This document shows, piece after piece, positions 36,716 through 46,310 of a DNA stretch of 64,000 bases (positions within the stretch are counted from its first letter, which is position 1; each line of letters begins with the position of its first letter). The notes beneath the pieces are model-generated. The model saw only the letters and a list, made by a program, of their open reading frames with translations. It made no database searches and had not been told where the DNA came from. Origin of the DNA: Xanthomonas cucurbitae. GTDB taxonomy: Bacteria > Pseudomonadota > Gammaproteobacteria > Xanthomonadales > Xanthomonadaceae. Both the position numbers and the translations under genes were made by a program. Location: NCBI RefSeq assembly GCF_002939885.1, contig NZ_MDED01000017.1, positions 1 to 64,000 on the forward strand, in the 5' to 3' direction.

Positions 36716-37849
36716 ATGACCAGCGACGTCCTGCAATTGACCTGCGACCTGATCGCGCGCGCGTCGGTGACTCCCGACGATGCCGGCTGCCAGGCACTGC
36801 TCGCCGAGCGCCTGGCGGCGGCAGGTTTTGCTTGCGAACACCTGCGCCTGGGCGAGGTCGACAATCTCTGGGCCACGCACGGCAGCGGTGCACCGGTGCT
36901 GGTACTGCTCGGCCACACCGACGTGGTGCCGCCAGGCCCGCGCGAGGCCTGGGCCAGCGATCCGTTTGTGCCACAGGTCCGCGATGGCGTGTTGTACGGG
37001 CGCGGCGCGGCCGACATGAAAGGCAGCGTGGCTGCGTTCGCCGTCGCCGCAGCGCAGTTCGTGGCCGAGTACCCGCAGCATCCCGGCACGCTGGCGATGC
37101 TGCTGACCTCCGATGAAGAGGGCGATGCCATCGACGGCGTGCGTCGCGTGGCCGAGTTGTTTCGCACACGCGGGCAGCGTATCGACTGGTGCATCACCGG
37201 CGAGCCCTCGTCCACCGAGCGGCTGGGCGATCTGTTGCGGGTGGGCCGGCGCGGCAGCCTGTCCGGCGCGCTGACGGTGCGTGGGGTGCAAGGCCATGTG
37301 GCGTACCCGCACAAGGCGCGCAATCCCATCCACCAGGCCGCTCCGGCGCTGGCCGAGCTGGTGGCGCGGCAGTGGGACACCGGCTTCGAACGTTTTCCGC
37401 CCACCAGCCTGCAACTGTCCAACATCCATGCCGGCACCGGTGCCAACAACGTGATCCCCGGCGAGCTGCAGGTCGCCTTCAATCTGCGCTATACCCCGCA
37501 TTGGGATGCGCCGCGGCTGGAAGCGGAAATCACTGCCATGCTCGATCGACACGGGCTGGACTACGCGCTGCGCTGGCGTCGCAGCGGCGAGCCGTTCTAT
37601 ACCCCGGAAGGCCGCCTGCGCAGCGTCGCGCGCGAGGTGTTGGGCCAGTTCGCCGGCGCACCGCCGGAAGAAAGTACCGGCGGCGGTACCTCCGATGCGC
37701 GCTTCATCGCACCGCTGGGCGCGCAGTGCATCGAGGTCGGCCCGGTCAATGCCAGCATCCATCAGGTCGACGAGCATGTGCGCGTGGCCGATCTGGAAGC
37801 CTTGCCGGCGCTGTATCGCAGGTTGGTCGAGCGGCTGCTGGTCGCGTGA
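36716..37849 (+). CDS. dapE: Succinyl-diaminopimelate desuccinylase
   Basis: 377 residues. A di-zinc M20-family enzyme that releases LL-DAP from N-succinyl-LL-DAP, two steps after DapD. The ligands are visible: [12 protein letters not shown] (His/Asp), [14 protein letters not shown] (Asp), [13 protein letters not shown] (catalytic Glu and ligand), ITGEPSS, and the C-terminal [13 protein letters not shown] His. The [16 protein letters not shown] dimerisation region is intact. The start has a GAGAGA-rich ribosome site. Confidence 0.97.
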   Translation: MTSDVLQLTCDLIARASVTPDDAGCQALLAERLAAAGFACEHLRLGEVDNLWATHGSGAPVLVLLGHTDVVPPGPREAWASDPFVPQVRDGVLYGRGAADMKGSVAAFAVAAAQFVAEYPQHPGTLAMLLTSDEEGDAIDGVRRVAELFRTRGQRIDWCITGEPSSTERLGDLLRVGRRGSLSGALTVRGVQGHVAYPHKARNPIHQAAPALAELVARQWDTGFERFPPTSLQLSNIHAGTGANNVIPGELQVAFNLRYTPHWDAPRLEAEITAMLDRHGLDYALRWRRSGEPFYTPEGRLRSVAREVLGQFAGAPPEESTGGGTSDARFIAPLGAQCIEVGPVNASIHQVDEHVRVADLEALPALYRRLVERLLVA

Positions 37850-37884
37850 CTGCCAGCGCGCCGCCGTCGTTGCCGCTGAAACAG

Positions 37885-37913
37885 TTGCGCCGGCGAAAAC
37901 GAACGGTTAGCGT
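37885..37913 (+). promoter_or_regulatory. Weak candidate promoter for the asnB leader
   Basis: TTGCGC - 17 nt - TAGCGT, three of six matches in each box. It would start transcription at about 37920, next to the leader ATG, giving a leaderless leader-peptide message. Only the spacing and position support it. Confidence 0.3.
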
Positions 37914-37920
37914 CGGCTGC

Positions 37921-38010
37921 ATGGTCATCCGCCTCGCCAACAGCAATAACGTCAACCGCACTGCCCTGCGCGCGAATAATCGTGCGCGGCCGATGCGGGT
38001 CTGCGACTAG
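37921..38010 (+). CDS. Asparagine-rich leader peptide of asnB
   Basis: 29 codons. Residues 6-20 read ANSNNVNRTALRANN, so six of 29 residues are Asn (positions 7, 9, 10, 12, 19 and 20), while the rest of the peptide is unremarkable. Immediately downstream are an intrinsic terminator and asnB, whose product makes Asn. This is the layout of a leader peptide in ribosome-mediated attenuation: scarcity of charged tRNA-Asn would stall the ribosome in the Asn cluster. No clear Shine-Dalgarno sequence precedes the ATG. Short and not recognised as a known protein; the role is inferred from the codons and RNA elements. Confidence 0.7.
   Translation: MVIRLANSNNVNRTALRANNRARPMRVCD
37987..38000 (+). promoter_or_regulatory. 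Antiterminator segment of the asnB attenuator
   Basis: CGGCCGATGCGGGT is perfectly complementary over 14 nt to the 5' arm region of the terminator (38044-38057) and shares CCGATGCGGGT with the 3' arm. It ends 7 nt before the leader stop codon, so a ribosome that finishes the leader would cover it and allow the terminator to form, while one stalled on the Asn codons leaves it free. Confidence 0.7.
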
Positions 38011-38040
38011 GCGAAGTACCACCAAACGCCCAGGAATCAG

Positions 38041-38072
38041 AAAACCCGCATCGGCCGATGCGGGTTTTTTTT
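38041..38072 (+). terminator. Attenuator terminator upstream of asnB
   Basis: A perfect inverted repeat (AAAACCCGCATCGG / CCGATGCGGGTTTT) with eight T residues at 38065-38072, 31 nt after the leader stop and 72 nt before asnB. A strong intrinsic terminator placed ahead of a gene, not after one. Confidence 0.92.
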
Positions 38073-38144
38073 ATGGGTGTCATTGTCGTGCAGCACGCTT
38101 GTCCACCGGCCACGCGATCCCACCGTTCCATCAGGAGTGTTTCC

Positions 38145-39839
38145 ATGTGTTCCATCTTCGGTATTTTCGGCCTGCAACCCGGCGACGATCTGCAGGCGCT
38201 GCGCCGGCAGGCGTTGGAATGTTCGCAGCGGCAGCGCCATCGCGGCCCGGACTGGAGCGGTGTCCATGTCGATGCCGGCGCGATCCTGGTGCATGAGCGC
38301 CTGGCCATCGTCGACCCGGCCGGTGGTTCGCAACCCTTGTTGTCCGCCGATGGGCAACTGGTGCTGGCGGTCAACGGTGAGATCTACAACCATCGCGAAC
38401 TCAAGGCCGAGCTGCTGCAGCCCTACGCCTTCCAGACCGGCTCCGATTGCGAGGTCATCAACGCGCTGTATCGCGAGGATGCGCCGGCCTCGTCGCTCAA
38501 TCGCCTCAACGGTATCTTCGCGTTCGCGCTGTGGGACAAGGCGGCCGGGCGGGTCATCATCGCGCGCGACCCTATCGGTGTGGTGCCGCTGTACTGGGGT
38601 CACGACCGCGAGGGGCGGTTGCGGGTGGCCTCCGAATTGAAGTCGCTGGTGGACGATTGCGCCGATGCGGCGCAGTTTCCGCCGGGCCATTGGTATGACA
38701 GTGCCACCGGTGCACTCAGCCGCTATTACGAGCGCGCCTGGCGCGACTATGGCGCAGTGGAAGGCGTGCAGGTGCCGTTGCAGGAACTGCGCGAAGCCTT
38801 CGAACGCGCGGTGCATCGCCAGCTGATGACCGACGTGCCGTATGGCGTGCTGCTCTCCGGCGGCCTGGATTCGTCGCTGGTTGCCGCCGTGGCGGCGCGC
38901 TACGCCCGCCATCGCGTCGAGGAGAACGACACCACCGAAGCTTGGTGGCCGCGGCTGCATTCGTTCGCGATTGGGCTGAAGGGTTCGCCGGATCTTGCCG
39001 CTGCCGAAGTGGCTGCCGCGGCGATCGGCACCGTGCATCACGGCTTTGAGTACAGCTTCGAAGAAGGGCTGGATGCGTTGCCGGAAGTGATCCGCCATAT
39101 CGAGACCTATGACGTCACCACCATTCGCGCATCCACCCCGATGTTCCTGCTGGCGCGGCGGATCAAGGCGATGGGCGTCAAGATGGTGTTGTCGGGCGAA
39201 GGCAGCGACGAAATCTTCGGCGGCTATCTGTACTTCCACAAGGCGCCCGACGCCCGCCAATTCCACGAGGAACTGGTGCGAAAGCTCGACGCGCTCAACA
39301 ACTACGATTGCTTGCGCGCCAACAAGTCGATGATGGCCTGGGGCGTGGAGCCGCGGGTGCCGTTTCTGGATCGCGAGTTCCTGGACGTGGCCATGCGCAT
39401 GGATGCCAGCCACAAGATGATCGACAAGACCAGCAGCGGCGCAATTCGGATGGAAAAAGGCGTGTTGCGCGAGGCGTTTGCCGGGTATCTGCCGGAATCG
39501 ATCCTGTGGCGGCAGAAGGAGCAATTCAGCGATGGCGTGGGGTATGGCTGGATCGATGGGCTCAAGGCGCATGCCGCCGCGCATGTGAGCGATCGCGAGC
39601 TGGCCGCGGCGGACCGGCGTTTTCCGGTCAACCCGCCGCAGACCAAGGAAGCGTATTTCTATCGCCGCCTGTTCGAGCAGTTCTTCCCCAGCCAGGCGGC
39701 AGCCGAAACGGTGCCGGGCGGCAAGTCGATTGCCTGCTCCTCGCCGACCGCCATCGCATGGGATGCGAGCTTTGCCGCCATGGCCGACCCTTCCGGCCGC
39801 GCCATCGCAGGGGTGCACGCGCAGGCGCTGGCTTCGTAA
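38145..39839 (+). CDS. asnB: Asparagine synthetase B (glutamine-hydrolysing)
   Basis: 564 residues, typical of AsnB. It converts Asp plus Gln and ATP to Asn. The N-terminal glutaminase domain begins MCSIFGIFG with the catalytic Cys2 and contains RHRGPDWSG and VNGEIYNHRELK. The synthetase domain has the PP-loop LLSGGLDSSLVAAV and LSGEGSDEIFGGYLY. AGGAG lies 9-13 nt upstream of the ATG. Preceded by an apparent transcription attenuator with an Asn-rich leader peptide, so expression is probably tuned to the tRNA-Asn charge. Confidence 0.96.
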   Translation: MCSIFGIFGLQPGDDLQALRRQALECSQRQRHRGPDWSGVHVDAGAILVHERLAIVDPAGGSQPLLSADGQLVLAVNGEIYNHRELKAELLQPYAFQTGSDCEVINALYREDAPASSLNRLNGIFAFALWDKAAGRVIIARDPIGVVPLYWGHDREGRLRVASELKSLVDDCADAAQFPPGHWYDSATGALSRYYERAWRDYGAVEGVQVPLQELREAFERAVHRQLMTDVPYGVLLSGGLDSSLVAAVAARYARHRVEENDTTEAWWPRLHSFAIGLKGSPDLAAAEVAAAAIGTVHHGFEYSFEEGLDALPEVIRHIETYDVTTIRASTPMFLLARRIKAMGVKMVLSGEGSDEIFGGYLYFHKAPDARQFHEELVRKLDALNNYDCLRANKSMMAWGVEPRVPFLDREFLDVAMRMDASHKMIDKTSSGAIRMEKGVLREAFAGYLPESILWRQKEQFSDGVGYGWIDGLKAHAAAHVSDRELAAADRRFPVNPPQTKEAYFYRRLFEQFFPSQAAAETVPGGKSIACSSPTAIAWDASFAAMADPSGRAIAGVHAQALAS

Positions 39840-39854
39840 CCCGATGCAACCGCA

Positions 39855-39887
39855 GCGGCCGGCATGCGCGGTGGCGCTGCCGGCCGC
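39855..39887. terminator. Hairpin between convergent asnB and beta-helix gene
   Basis: A 10-bp perfect stem (GCGGCCGGCA / TGCCGGCCGC) with a 13-nt loop in the 54-bp gap between two convergent stops. It has no T-tract. Probably a shared transcript-end structure. Confidence 0.5.
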
Positions 39888-39893
39888 CGTGGC

Positions 39894-40946
39894 TTATTGC
39901 TCGTGGCGCACGCAGTAGCCGTAACGCTGCGGATCGATATCCACCCCTGCCACATCGGCCTGGTTGTTGCGCCACAGGTTCGGCTTGAAGTCGGCGGCAG
40001 TGCAGTTGGCCGCACGGTCCACACCGATGGTGTAGGTGAACGGGGTGTTGGCGAAGCGGTTGTTCTCGAACACGTTGTCCTGGCTCATGCTGTTGTCCCA
40101 GCACAGGATTTCCGGCGTGCGGTAGCGGATGGCGCAGGCCAGGAACACACCGGCCACCTTGTTGCCATCGAACACGTTGTTGCTGAAGCGGTTGCGGCGC
40201 GCATCCGACAGGTAGATGCCTTGGCTGCCATTGCGCTCGAAGCGGTTGTTGCGGATCTCGCTGTCTTCCAGATGCTCGGTGGTCAGGCCTGCGGCCACGT
40301 TGTCGTGGATGTAGTTGTTGACCATGGTGACCTTGGCGGTGCGATTGAACGACACCCCGTCCCAGATCGCACCGGAGACATCGTTGTTCTCGATGGTGAT
40401 CTCGCGCGTGTCGTATTCGCTCAGCAGGCAGGCGCTGCGGCATTTGTTGACCTGCAGGCCAGCCAGCCGAATGCCTTGGCCGGACCGCACCACCACCGCG
40501 CTATTGCTCAGATACGGGCGCTCTGGCATGAATTCCTTGTCGCCAGTGCTGGCCACGATCTGCATGTCTTCGATGCTGACATTGCGGATCACCCCGGTGG
40601 GCTGCTGGTTTTCGTAGTCGCCGACCACCAATGCCGGCTGCTGCACGCCATCGGCCATGCGCAGCACCGTGGTGGGACCCTTGCCGCGCAGGGTGAGGTT
40701 GCCACGATGAATCGACACCAGGCCACTCAACGGAAATTCGCCTTTTTCCAGGCATAACACGGCCGGCTTGTCGCTTTGCGGCAGTTTGTCGATGGCTTTC
40801 TGCAGGTCCTGTCCGTGCTTCACCTTGGCGGTGCAACTGGCCACGGGCGCGGCAGGTGGGCCGGGTGGGGTCGGTGGCGCGGCCGAGCAGGCGGCGGCAA
40901 ACACCAGGGGCAACAGGGCGGAAACGGAGCGGGCAAGCTGAGGCAT
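39894..40946 (-). CDS. Lipoprotein with right-handed parallel beta-helix repeats
   Basis: 350 residues. A lipoprotein signal peptide ends in FAAAC, with the lipobox Cys at position 20, followed by a Pro/Ala linker. The rest is built of beta-helix coils rich in Asn ladders (ENNDVSGAIWDGVSF, VNNYIHDNVAAGLTT, IRNNRFERNGSQGIYLS, FSNNVFDGNKVAGVFL), as in pectate-lyase-like and carbohydrate-active folds. No catalytic signature is identified. Probably an outer-membrane or periplasmic lipoprotein that binds or modifies a polysaccharide. Longer upstream frames exist, but the signal peptide fixes the start. Confidence 0.8.
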   Translation of the reverse strand: MPQLARSVSALLPLVFAAACSAAPPTPPGPPAAPVASCTAKVKHGQDLQKAIDKLPQSDKPAVLCLEKGEFPLSGLVSIHRGNLTLRGKGPTTVLRMADGVQQPALVVGDYENQQPTGVIRNVSIEDMQIVASTGDKEFMPERPYLSNSAVVVRSGQGIRLAGLQVNKCRSACLLSEYDTREITIENNDVSGAIWDGVSFNRTAKVTMVNNYIHDNVAAGLTTEHLEDSEIRNNRFERNGSQGIYLSDARRNRFSNNVFDGNKVAGVFLACAIRYRTPEILCWDNSMSQDNVFENNRFANTPFTYTIGVDRAANCTAADFKPNLWRNNQADVAGVDIDPQRYGYCVRHEQ

Positions 40947-41215
40947 GCGGATTCCGGTCAGTGGGGGAGGAGGGCGATCGTGCTGCAGCAGGCTGCTGAT
41001 CGCGACGATCTCTAGTGTGTCCCACCGGACGTTAAGTTCCAGCCCATGGCCGCGCGCGTAATTCGGCGCAGGTTCATTGCCTGGCCTCGCGCAATGCGTG
41101 CAGTGCGCCATGACGCAACTGGCGCACTGCATGCATTGCCGTCTACCTGCGTGGTGGATGGCGCTTCCCACGTGTCGTGCGCCTGCACACGTCGCTGCGC
41201 GGCGCACCGCCGAGC

Positions 41216-43360
41216 TCAGAAGCTATACGCCAGCTGCGCATAGATGCGGCGCGGCTCGCCGGGGAAATGCCCGCCGCGTGCATTGAAGCCGCTGATTGCA
41301 TAGACCTTGTCGAACAGGTTCTTGACGTTGACCTGCAGCTTCCACGCATCCCACTGGGTCTGCCAGCTGATGTCGTAGATTGCATACGGCTTGACCCGCT
41401 GGCCCTCCAGGCTAACGCGTTCGCCCACGTAATCGGCACCGAACGCGATGGCCGAGCGCCAGGCCGGCAGGTCGTAACGCGTCCACAGGCCGAAGGTGTT
41501 GCGCGGCGCATTGGCGAACCGGTCGCCGGAGGCATTGGTGATGCCATTGGTGCCGGCATCGAGCACGCGCGCATCGTTGTAGGCGTAGGTGAGGTTGAGC
41601 ACCCAGCGCTCGGTGAGGTCGGCCAGCAGGTCCACTTCCAGCCCTTCGCTGCGCACCAGGCCGAGTGCGGACAGTTGATTGACGCCGTCCACGACCTGCC
41701 CATTCGCCTGCACGATATTGCTGCGCTCGATGCGATACAGCGCGGTGTTCAAGGTGAGCCCGCCATCGTTGAGCGCGGTCTTCAGGCCCAGCTCCCACTG
41801 CGTGCTGCGCTCCGGCTCGAAGGGCCCGCCCACGCTGGCGTCCTGGCTGGCGGCGTCCTGCGGCAGGAAACCGCTGGCGTAACTGGCATAGGCATTGATG
41901 CCCTCGCGCAGCACCACGGTGCTGCCGATGCGCCAGCTCAGATCGTTGCCGGTGACGCGCGAATCATCCAGTCGATTGTCGTCCTTGAAGCCGTCCCAGC
42001 GCAGTCCGGCCATCGCATGCCAGCGCGGGGTGAGGGTGAGTTCGTCCTGCAGGTAGGCGCCGTAGCGCTGGCTGCGGGTGCTGGTGGCGCGCCAGGGCAG
42101 CGTGTCCAGGCCGTAATCGTAGAAACCGCTGCGGCCGTACACCGGGTTGAACAGGTCGATACCCGGCACCGGACCGCGCACGCGTCCGGTATCGGCGGTG
42201 TTGGCGGTCTGCGCGCGGAAGTCGGCATCCAGCCGGTAGTAGTCGGCGCCCATCAACAGCTTGTGTTCGATGCCGCCGGTGCTGGTGCGAAACACCGCGT
42301 TGACGTTGCTGGAAACGGCATCGTTGTCGCGGTACTGGTTGCGCAGCTGGCGCGTCATCCACTCGGCGGTGCCATCGCGATCGCGATCGATCAGGCCCAT
42401 TGGCTCGTGATAGATCTGATGCTCGGCGTTCTTGAACCAGCGCAACGCCATATCCACGTCCCACGCGCTGGACGGCGAGAAGCGGTATTGCGCGAACGCC
42501 ACCTTGGCGCGCATGTCCAGGAAGTCGGTGGGCTCGTTGTGGTTCCAGCGGCGGTCGGTGAGGAAGTTGCCGTCGTTATCCACCGGCACGCCACGCAGGC
42601 GGTTGCCACCCAGGTTCTGGGTGATGTCGGTGTATTGCAGGGTCAGTTCGCCGGTCTGGCCGATGTCGAACGCCACCGAGGCATCACCGATCTGGCTCTG
42701 GCTGTCGGTATTCCAGCGAAATCCGTCTTCGCCGTCGGCATACGCACCGATGCGGTAGCGCACACGACCATCGGCGCGCGCCGGGCCGGTGGCTTCGAAC
42801 GAGGCCGCGCCAAAGGATTGGTTGCCCACCTGCAGCTCCACCCGCCGCTGTGCCTGGTGCGCAGGCTTGCGGGTGACGTAGTTGATGACGCCGCCTGGTT
42901 CGCCGCCGCCATACAGGGCACCGGCCGGGCCCTTGAGCACTTCCACCCGTTCGATGTTGAACAGCTGCGGCACCGAGAAACCGGCATACGGATCGCCACG
43001 CAGGCCGTCGTACAGCACGTTTTCCTGGCGGAACCCGCGCAGGGTGACGCCGGCATAGCTGAAGAAGCTGATGCCGCTGATGCTGCGGTACAGATCGGTG
43101 ATCTGGCGTGCGGCCTGATCGTCGATCAGCTCGCGTGGCAGTACCTGCACTGATTGTGGGACAAGTGCCAACGGAGTGTCGGTGCGTGTGGCGACCGCCG
43201 CATCCTCGGATTTGTACAGGGTCTGCGCGCGGCCGATGACATGGACGCCATCCAGGTCGGTGACGGTGGAAGCGGTGCTGGTGTGGTGTTGAGCGAAAGC
43301 GCGAGGCGATGGCAAAGCCAGGGCAGCCGCGAGCGCGGCGACAAGAAGCGTGGGGCGCAT
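41216..43360 (-). CDS. TonB-dependent siderophore receptor
   Basis: 714 residues. A signal peptide (LLVAALAAALALPSPRAFAQ) is followed by a plug domain (LVPQSVQVLPRELIDDQ, YAGVTLRGFRQENVLYDGL, VEVLKGPAGALYGGGEPGGV) and a 22-strand barrel ending in Phe (YAQLAYSF). GPAGALYGGGEPGGVINYVTRKP is typical of ferric-siderophore receptors of the FhuA/FpvA type. There is no N-terminal signalling extension, so it is a plain transducer-type receptor. A Fur-box-like sequence lies directly upstream. The siderophore is unknown. Confidence 0.93.
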   Translation of the reverse strand: MRPTLLVAALAAALALPSPRAFAQHHTSTASTVTDLDGVHVIGRAQTLYKSEDAAVATRTDTPLALVPQSVQVLPRELIDDQAARQITDLYRSISGISFFSYAGVTLRGFRQENVLYDGLRGDPYAGFSVPQLFNIERVEVLKGPAGALYGGGEPGGVINYVTRKPAHQAQRRVELQVGNQSFGAASFEATGPARADGRVRYRIGAYADGEDGFRWNTDSQSQIGDASVAFDIGQTGELTLQYTDITQNLGGNRLRGVPVDNDGNFLTDRRWNHNEPTDFLDMRAKVAFAQYRFSPSSAWDVDMALRWFKNAEHQIYHEPMGLIDRDRDGTAEWMTRQLRNQYRDNDAVSSNVNAVFRTSTGGIEHKLLMGADYYRLDADFRAQTANTADTGRVRGPVPGIDLFNPVYGRSGFYDYGLDTLPWRATSTRSQRYGAYLQDELTLTPRWHAMAGLRWDGFKDDNRLDDSRVTGNDLSWRIGSTVVLREGINAYASYASGFLPQDAASQDASVGGPFEPERSTQWELGLKTALNDGGLTLNTALYRIERSNIVQANGQVVDGVNQLSALGLVRSEGLEVDLLADLTERWVLNLTYAYNDARVLDAGTNGITNASGDRFANAPRNTFGLWTRYDLPAWRSAIAFGADYVGERVSLEGQRVKPYAIYDISWQTQWDAWKLQVNVKNLFDKVYAISGFNARGGHFPGEPRRIYAQLAYSF

Positions 43361-43365
43361 TAGGT

Positions 43366-43384
43366 ACTAATGGGAATGGTTATC
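43366..43384 (-). promoter_or_regulatory. Fur-box-like site before the siderophore receptor
   Basis: GATAACCATTCCCATTAGT on the minus strand, 12 of 19 matches to the classical Fur consensus and closer to the GATAATNATTCTCATTA variant. It ends 5 nt from the receptor start codon, so bound Fur would block transcription or early elongation. Confidence 0.55.
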
Positions 43385-43520
43385 AAGTGCATCTTAGCAT
43401 GATGTGCTTGCTTGATCGCGCGGATTGGTTGCTGGGCAGTGGCTACCGCTACCAGGATGCGCAGCGGTGCAGGCCCGAGCTGCGCAGACGCAGAAACAAA
43501 TCCCACAATGCCAGCGCATC

Positions 43521-43541
43521 CCTTCTCCCGCCGGGAGAAGG
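43521..43541. repeat. CCTTCTCCCG / CGGGAGAAGG palindrome
   Basis: A 10-bp perfect stem with a single-base loop position; it belongs to the REP-like family. It lies past the stop of the acylase gene and could act as its transcript end. The following GTGCCCGAAGGGCGGATGAG also forms part of the repeat unit. Confidence 0.65.
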
Positions 43542-43643
43542 TGCCCGAAGGGCGGATGAGGGTGCGGGCGACGCCTCGTCCCCTCTGTCATGCAGCAAGC
43601 CGCTTGAAGCCGGCGCAAGATGCGTGGCATCGCATGCGAGCGC

Positions 43644-46028
43644 TTATTTCGGCTGCAACTGCAGCGTATAGCGGGTGGCGGTCGGCAGGAATGGGGTGGG
43701 CCGGCCATGCACCCAATCATCGTGTCCTGCGCCCCAGAACGGCGACAGCGGGTGGCCGCTCTGGCCACCGGGCATATGCACGATGCCGTCCTGTTCGTGG
43801 CCAGGGGAGACCACCATGCGTTCGGAGGCGCCGAATGCCGGGCCTTGTACGCGCGGCATGTCGCGATCGCCCGGCAATTGATCGGGCGGCATGCACAGCC
43901 AGCGCTGGGCGAGCGCAGGCAGTGCGCGCGCGATGGGATGACAGATGGAGGCGGTGTTGCGTTCGCCCCAGCGGCGTTCGCCGAGCGGCTGGCCCGGCTC
44001 GCCTTGTGCAAGTAGCGCAGTGTGCGCATCGCGTGCGGCATCGCTGAGCAGCCGATCCCAGCTGGTGTGGTTGGGCGGCAGCAGATGCGCCGGGCGTTGC
44101 TGCAGCAGCGGCCAAACGATCCCTTCCATCTGTGCACGCCGCGGCGGCAGGAACGCCTCGCCCAATGCCGACCTGGCGGGCGCCAGCAAACCTGCTTCCA
44201 CCGCATCGATGGTCTTGCTGCGGAAGTCGCGCACGATGCGGTAGCTGGCCGACCTGGCGGACGCATGCCCGTCCCACTGCCGCGTGGCGCGCTCGATCTG
44301 CTGCAGCGCCGGGTCCTGGCTGTGTGTGACCACGCCACGCAACAGCTGCCACCAGCGCGTCAGCAGCAGCGCGCGATCATCCAGCTGGATCGCCAGCAGA
44401 TCACGCTCGGTGAAGCGCTGTTTGGCGAACAGGTCGTCGCGGATCTGCTGTGCCCGCGCGCCGAGGTCGTAGCCCGCGTTGCCGAGGATCGCCAGCTGCG
44501 GCGCGTCGACCACGCGGCTGTTGGCGGTCCAGAGCCGATGCGAGGGTGGGTCGATCAATGCAGGCGCCGTGTCGCTGCGCACCGGCCACGGCGTGCAGCC
44601 CGTCGTGGCGGCTGGAGGCGTCGCTGGCGCCGCGACGTTCGCCAGTTCGGCGATGCCGCTCGGGCTGCAGCCGGCGTTGCGCGCCGGGCGCGCGCCGATC
44701 AAGCGCCAGGCGATGCGCCCGCTCTGGTCGGCCACCACCAGGTTCTGTGCAGGAATGCCGGAGCGGTCCGCCACCGCGAATGCGCCGGCAAGATCGCTCG
44801 CGCTGCTCAATCGCATGAAATCCAGGCCGATCGCACCGGGCAACTGCGCGGCCCAGCGCAACGCCAGCACGCTGCCATCGGCATTGTCGTGCACGACCGG
44901 CCCCCAGGCCGCTTCGCGCACCTCCAGGCGCACCGGCGCTGCGCCGGCCACGCGGATGGTTTCCACCTGCGTGGTCAGTGCCTGCGGGTGCCCTGGCGTT
45001 GCTGCCGGGATGCGTGCGAAATCGGCGGTATCGATGAAGCTGTTGGTGAAGGCCCAGGCCACATGTCCATTGCTGCCCACCACCACCGCCGGCAGGCCGG
45101 GCAGGGTGAAGCCGGTGACGTCCACCTTGCCGTCGGTTGCGCCGGGGTCGGGGTAGCGCAGCCGCGCACGGAACCAGATGTTGGGCGCGCGTAGACCCAG
45201 ATGCATGTCGTCGGCAACGATGGCGCGGCCGTCAGCGGTGAGCGTGCCATCCACCGCGAAATTATTGCTGCCTGGCGTGGGCTGCTCGGCGCGCGGCAGC
45301 GCGAGCGCGTGTGGCAGCCGGCGCAGATCCAGTGCCGCTGCATCGGGCAGCACGGCATCGCCCTGTGCCGGCCCGAACAGCGGCGCGTCCCAACTGGAGC
45401 CCTGATGGTCGAGCAAGGCTGCCAGGGCTGGCGGCACCACCGCGCGAATACGCGCGGCGGCCAGCTCGGTCTGGTTGTCGTTGTCCTGCAGATCGGCATA
45501 CATCGCCATGCCGGTGAGGATGGAGTCGTCCAGGGTCCAGGCACGCGGGCGCTGCCGCAGCAGCAGGTATGCCCATGGCCGCACCCGCAGCGCCGCCAGT
45601 CCGGCATTGACACCTTCGGTATAGGCCTGCAGCGCGTCGCGCTGGCTGCCCAGGGCGATGTCCAGGTTGGCCTGCACGCGCGCCCGCAGCCGGTGCACGC
45701 GGTTGCGCTTGTCCAGGTCAAGGGCCTTGGCGCCGAACAGTTCGGACAACTCGCCAGCGGGCGCGCGGCGCATCAGATCCATCTCGAAATAGCGTTCCTG
45801 CGCGTGCACGTAGCCGAGCGCGCGCAGCGCATCGATCCGGCTGTGTGCATCGATGGTGACCACGCCGTTGCTGTCGCGCTGTACGCTGACCGGTGCGTGC
45901 AAACCGGCAAGACCGTTGGCACCGTCCAGTTGCGGCAGGCTGCCGCGCAGCAACAGGAACACGATCGCAGCGACGACCAGCGCCAGCAGCACGATTCCCA
46001 GCGATAGCCGGCCCAGCCATTGACGCAT
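43644..46028 (-). CDS. Penicillin-acylase-family Ntn hydrolase
   Basis: 794 residues. An N-terminal hydrophobic segment (SLGIVLLALVVAAIVFLLL) exports the precursor. HAPVSVQRDSNGVVTIDAHS opens the alpha chain. The autocatalytic cleavage site and nucleophile is Ser254 in EQPTPGSNNFAVDG, and AVVVGSNGHVAWAFTNSFID and WTANSRVVD follow in the beta chain. The family hydrolyses amide bonds of penicillins, acyl-homoserine lactones or acylated siderophore precursors. Placement beside a siderophore receptor and bacterioferritin favours an iron-related acylase, but that is inference. Confidence 0.88.
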   Translation of the reverse strand: MRQWLGRLSLGIVLLALVVAAIVFLLLRGSLPQLDGANGLAGLHAPVSVQRDSNGVVTIDAHSRIDALRALGYVHAQERYFEMDLMRRAPAGELSELFGAKALDLDKRNRVHRLRARVQANLDIALGSQRDALQAYTEGVNAGLAALRVRPWAYLLLRQRPRAWTLDDSILTGMAMYADLQDNDNQTELAAARIRAVVPPALAALLDHQGSSWDAPLFGPAQGDAVLPDAAALDLRRLPHALALPRAEQPTPGSNNFAVDGTLTADGRAIVADDMHLGLRAPNIWFRARLRYPDPGATDGKVDVTGFTLPGLPAVVVGSNGHVAWAFTNSFIDTADFARIPAATPGHPQALTTQVETIRVAGAAPVRLEVREAAWGPVVHDNADGSVLALRWAAQLPGAIGLDFMRLSSASDLAGAFAVADRSGIPAQNLVVADQSGRIAWRLIGARPARNAGCSPSGIAELANVAAPATPPAATTGCTPWPVRSDTAPALIDPPSHRLWTANSRVVDAPQLAILGNAGYDLGARAQQIRDDLFAKQRFTERDLLAIQLDDRALLLTRWWQLLRGVVTHSQDPALQQIERATRQWDGHASARSASYRIVRDFRSKTIDAVEAGLLAPARSALGEAFLPPRRAQMEGIVWPLLQQRPAHLLPPNHTSWDRLLSDAARDAHTALLAQGEPGQPLGERRWGERNTASICHPIARALPALAQRWLCMPPDQLPGDRDMPRVQGPAFGASERMVVSPGHEQDGIVHMPGGQSGHPLSPFWGAGHDDWVHGRPTPFLPTATRYTLQLQPK

Positions 46029-46310
46029 TGTCGATTCCTTGAGTTCGGTCGGGAGTGGCCACCGGCATGCGGATGTCGGCATGCGGGACGGTGACGTGAA
46101 GGACCGGCAGTGTACGAGCGGCACATGCCGATTCGAAGCCCCAGCTGCGCCACGTCGGTCGCGGCGTGATGGGCGGTCCGTCGTGGGCAGTGTCGCCGCC
46201 GGCCATGACGGTGGTGGGTCTGGCCGCAAGCGCAACTGAAAGTGATTCCGATTAGATCATTGCCTGAGCAGATAGGGCACCATGCGCACATTGCGTCGCT
46301 GGAGCACACC

